Source: Candidatus Bathyarchaeota archaeon
GTDB lineage: Archaea; Thermoproteota; Bathyarchaeia; TCS64
Assembly (NCBI GenBank): GCA_030669135.1
Contig: DAOVEE010000097.1
Span: 1-6,983 of the forward strand
Reading direction: 5' to 3'
Length of the DNA: 6,983 nt
How positions within the stretch are numbered: position 1 is the stretch's first letter; the number at the start of each line of letters is the position of its first letter. Of the stretch, positions 6,154 through 6,983 are shown one piece after another. A program made the position numbers and the translations under genes. The notes under the pieces are model-generated. The model saw only the letters and a program-made list of their open reading frames with translations. It had not been told where the DNA came from and did no database searches.

Positions 6154-6207
6154 GGGTGATCACCCGATATAGGTGATCTGGGAAAAAGTGATCAGATTGT
6201 GATCAGA
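6154..6207. promoter_or_regulatory. Cluster of GTGATC repeats, probable operator
   Basis: Four GTGATC copies start at 6156, 6173, 6188 and 6199. The first lies in a perfect 12-base palindrome, GGGTGATCACCC (6154-6165). An inverted repeat, GATCACC at 6158-6164 and GGTGATC at 6172-6178, flanks the TATA box with a 7-base spacer. Farther upstream GTGATCAGA occurs twice as an 11-base-spaced direct repeat (6188-6196, 6199-6207). One face-of-helix spacing plus TATA overlap suits cooperative binding by a repressor that blocks the minus-strand promoter. The plus-strand promoter beside it could also be affected. The binding protein is unknown. Confidence 0.6.
6165..6173 (-). promoter_or_regulatory. TATA box of the 102/70-residue operon
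   Basis: The minus strand reads CCTATATCG. The predicted transcription start is near 6142, giving a leader of roughly 11 bases. The box sits exactly between the arms of an inverted GATCACC/GGTGATC repeat. Confidence 0.55.
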
Positions 6208-6223
6208 CGTCTGTTTGAGTAAC

Positions 6224-6230
6224 GATAAAC
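6224..6230 (+). promoter_or_regulatory. TATA-like element for the 44-residue gene
   Basis: GATAAAC lies about 28 bases before the ATG at 6255, the leaderless distance. The match to a TATA box is modest and there is no ribosome binding site at the start codon. Confidence 0.35.
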
Positions 6231-6254
6231 TTGGTGAACCTCTGTCTTGATTTG

Positions 6255-6389
6255 ATGGTCGCTGAGGCTCCAGCCTACATTCTCTCTACGCGTGAATCAA
6301 CGAGAACGTGGTTTGACGCGGCATACGCTGCGTTCACGGAGGAGGGGATTGACATGAGCACGCCCAGCCTCATAAGGTCGCTGGAATAA
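6255..6389 (+). CDS. Possible 44-residue microprotein
   Basis: An ATG-to-TAA reading frame encodes MVAEAPAYILSTRESTRTWF at its N-terminus and ends IDMSTPSLIRSLE. The segment TWFDAAYAAFTEEGIDM (18-34) is predicted to be an amphipathic helix. No family is recognised. Support: it occupies the only GC-richer stretch of the gap between two promoters, AT-rich DNA begins right at its stop codon, and a TATA-like element lies at leaderless distance. A T6 tract lies 55 bases downstream. Against: it is very short and has no ribosome binding site. It is divergent from the GTGATC-controlled operon and might share its control. It could also be the remnant of a longer gene. Confidence 0.45.
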   Translation: MVAEAPAYILSTRESTRTWFDAAYAAFTEEGIDMSTPSLIRSLE

Positions 6390-6424
6390 TTATTTAAACA
6401 AAAAAATTTAAGGAAAAATCAATC
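6384..6424. other. AT-rich spacer
   Basis: This stretch is almost all A and T, including TTTAAAC, an A7 run and TTTAAGG. It starts at the stop codon of the 44-residue frame. It may hold promoter or terminator signals; I see no gene in it. The rest of the gap to 6497 contains a T6 run and the peptidase promoter. Confidence 0.4.
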
Positions 6425-6443
6425 CTCCATGTCTAATAGAATA

Positions 6444-6449
6444 TTTTTT
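6444..6449 (+). terminator. T6 tract, possible terminator of the 44-residue gene
   Basis: A TTTTTT run on the plus strand lies between the 44-residue frame and the peptidase promoter. Archaeal termination uses such runs. It is weak evidence by itself because the region is AT-rich. Confidence 0.3.
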
Positions 6450-6480
6450 GCGGCTGGTTTTGGACAATATTATTAGCCGC
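6450..6480. repeat. Inverted repeat around the peptidase TATA box
   Basis: GCGGCT at 6450-6455 and AGCCGC at 6475-6480 form a perfect 6-base inverted repeat with a 19-base spacer that contains the TATA box. It could be an operator, but six-base arms can occur by chance. Confidence 0.3.
6465..6475 (+). promoter_or_regulatory. TATA-box promoter of the M14 peptidase gene (leaderless)
   Basis: CAATATTATTA is centred about 28 bases before the ATG at 6498. Transcription would start within a few bases of the ATG. The sequence before the ATG, CCCCCGTGATCTT, has no ribosome binding site, consistent with a leaderless mRNA. Confidence 0.55.
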
Positions 6481-6497
6481 TGTGCCCCCGTGATCTT

Positions 6498-6983
6498 ATG
6501 CCTGATTTCTCGAACATTCTTGATTCCGTGCCTCACTTCAAGCGGTACATGACCGTCGACGAGCTTCACCGGCGTAACGCCGACATCGTGAACGAGTACC
6601 CCGGAGAGGTGGAGCTCATCGACCTGGGGAAGAGCGCCGACGGCGAGGTCATCGACTGCATGAAGATAGGGGACGGCAGGCACAACGCCCTGATCCACGG
6701 GTTCCCGAACTGCGAGGAGCCTTTCGGCGGCAACCTCCTAGACTACTTGGCGGAGGCGCTGCTACAGGACCAGGAGCTCCGGGAGGAGCTGGACTACACG
6801 TGGTACTTGGTGAAGTGCAGCGACCCCGACGGGGCGAGGCTTAACGAGGGCTTCCAGCTGGGTCCCCACACTCCCATGAACTTCACCCTCAACTACTATA
6901 GGACGCCCAACGTTAAGACGCCTGACAGCTGTTTCCCGTTCCGGTTCGGGCCTCTGGATCTGAACAGCCCGGTGCCCGAGACA
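6498..6983 (+). CDS. M14-family zinc carboxypeptidase-like protein, N-terminal 162 residues (cut by window)
   Basis: Metallocarboxypeptidase-fold protein, probably cytoplasmic since no signal peptide is visible. After a leader helix (MTVDELHRRNADIV, 18-31) comes the M14-like core. ALIHGFPNCEEPFGG (64-78) aligns with the zinc motif region, often written Pro-His-x-x-Glu-Pro. WYLVKCSDPDGARLNEGF (102-119) matches the conserved Asp-Pro-Asp-Gly-x-Arg-Leu-Asn-Glu block with the substrate-site arginine. NYYRTP and the FRFGPLDLNSPVPET segment (148-162) also match family members as I remember them. The first zinc-binding His appears as Asn71 (AAC), while the Glu is kept (Glu74). The third ligand lies outside the window. 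Related full-length proteins are about 400 residues, so roughly 240 are missing. Either the enzyme binds metal differently or it is inactive; a single-base read error could also explain Asn. No link to the repair operon is evident. Confidence 0.82.
   Translation, partial: MPDFSNILDSVPHFKRYMTVDELHRRNADIVNEYPGEVELIDLGKSADGEVIDCMKIGDGRHNALIHGFPNCEEPFGGNLLDYLAEALLQDQELREELDYTWYLVKCSDPDGARLNEGFQLGPHTPMNFTLNYYRTPNVKTPDSCFPFRFGPLDLNSPVPET

Noticed and set aside
5838..6176. Plus-strand 112- and 99-residue frames
   Set aside because: They lie opposite the 102-residue gene, which has a paralogue downstream and a promoter. The 99-residue frame's Met/Leu/Ser richness is an antisense artefact.
6429..6476. 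A 15-codon frame (MSNRIFFAAGFGQYY) before the peptidase gene
   Set aside because: It is too short, lacks a ribosome binding site and overlaps the peptidase TATA box. A leader peptide is possible but unsupported.
6408..6698. Minus-strand 96-residue frame
   Set aside because: It is antisense to the M14 peptidase start and runs through its promoter.

Overview
The window looks like a piece of an archaeal chromosome with fairly high GC genes and AT-rich promoter gaps. The evidence is the set nurA, herA, mre11 and rad50 on one strand, TATA-box promoters about 28 bases before start codons, T-tract terminators, and a mix of leaderless genes and genes with GGAGG-type ribosome binding sites. I cannot fix the lineage from sequence alone. 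The style of the small proteins fits an uncultivated lineage, perhaps Bathyarchaeia-like, but that is a weak guess.

From right to left on the minus strand, 5260 to 1 is a tightly packed DNA-end-resection operon: nurA (nuclease), herA (hexameric translocase), mre11 (nuclease) and rad50 (ATPase, cut by the window edge). nurA and herA overlap by 4 bases, and one base separates herA/mre11 and mre11/rad50. In the known archaeal pathway, Mre11-Rad50 opens and trims broken ends, and HerA-NurA then resects them to give 3' single strands for RadA. A TATA-like promoter and a ribosome binding site precede nurA.

The most notable point is in Rad50. At residues 436-444, where the zinc-hook Cys-x-x-Cys is expected, the coiled coil runs into a hydrophobic stretch just after basic residues. 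No Cys-x-x-Cys has appeared by the window edge. This may be a Rad50 whose hook is replaced by a membrane segment.

Upstream of the operon are three more minus-strand small genes. One is a 63-residue four-cysteine protein with its own promoter. The other two are a 102-residue and a 70-residue protein in a two-gene operon that ends in a C7T6 terminator. The two share an FR-x2-L-x4-GIP-x3-A-x6-Y motif and look like tandem relatives. The promoter of the 102-residue gene is embedded in a cluster of GTGATC repeats and a perfect 12-base palindrome, a likely operator.

On the plus strand are a possible 44-residue leaderless microprotein gene (6255-6389), an AT-rich spacer, and the first 162 codons of an M14-family zinc carboxypeptidase-like gene. 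In the peptidase, the usual first zinc-binding histidine appears to be asparagine. I saw no tRNA, rRNA, CRISPR array or insertion sequence.
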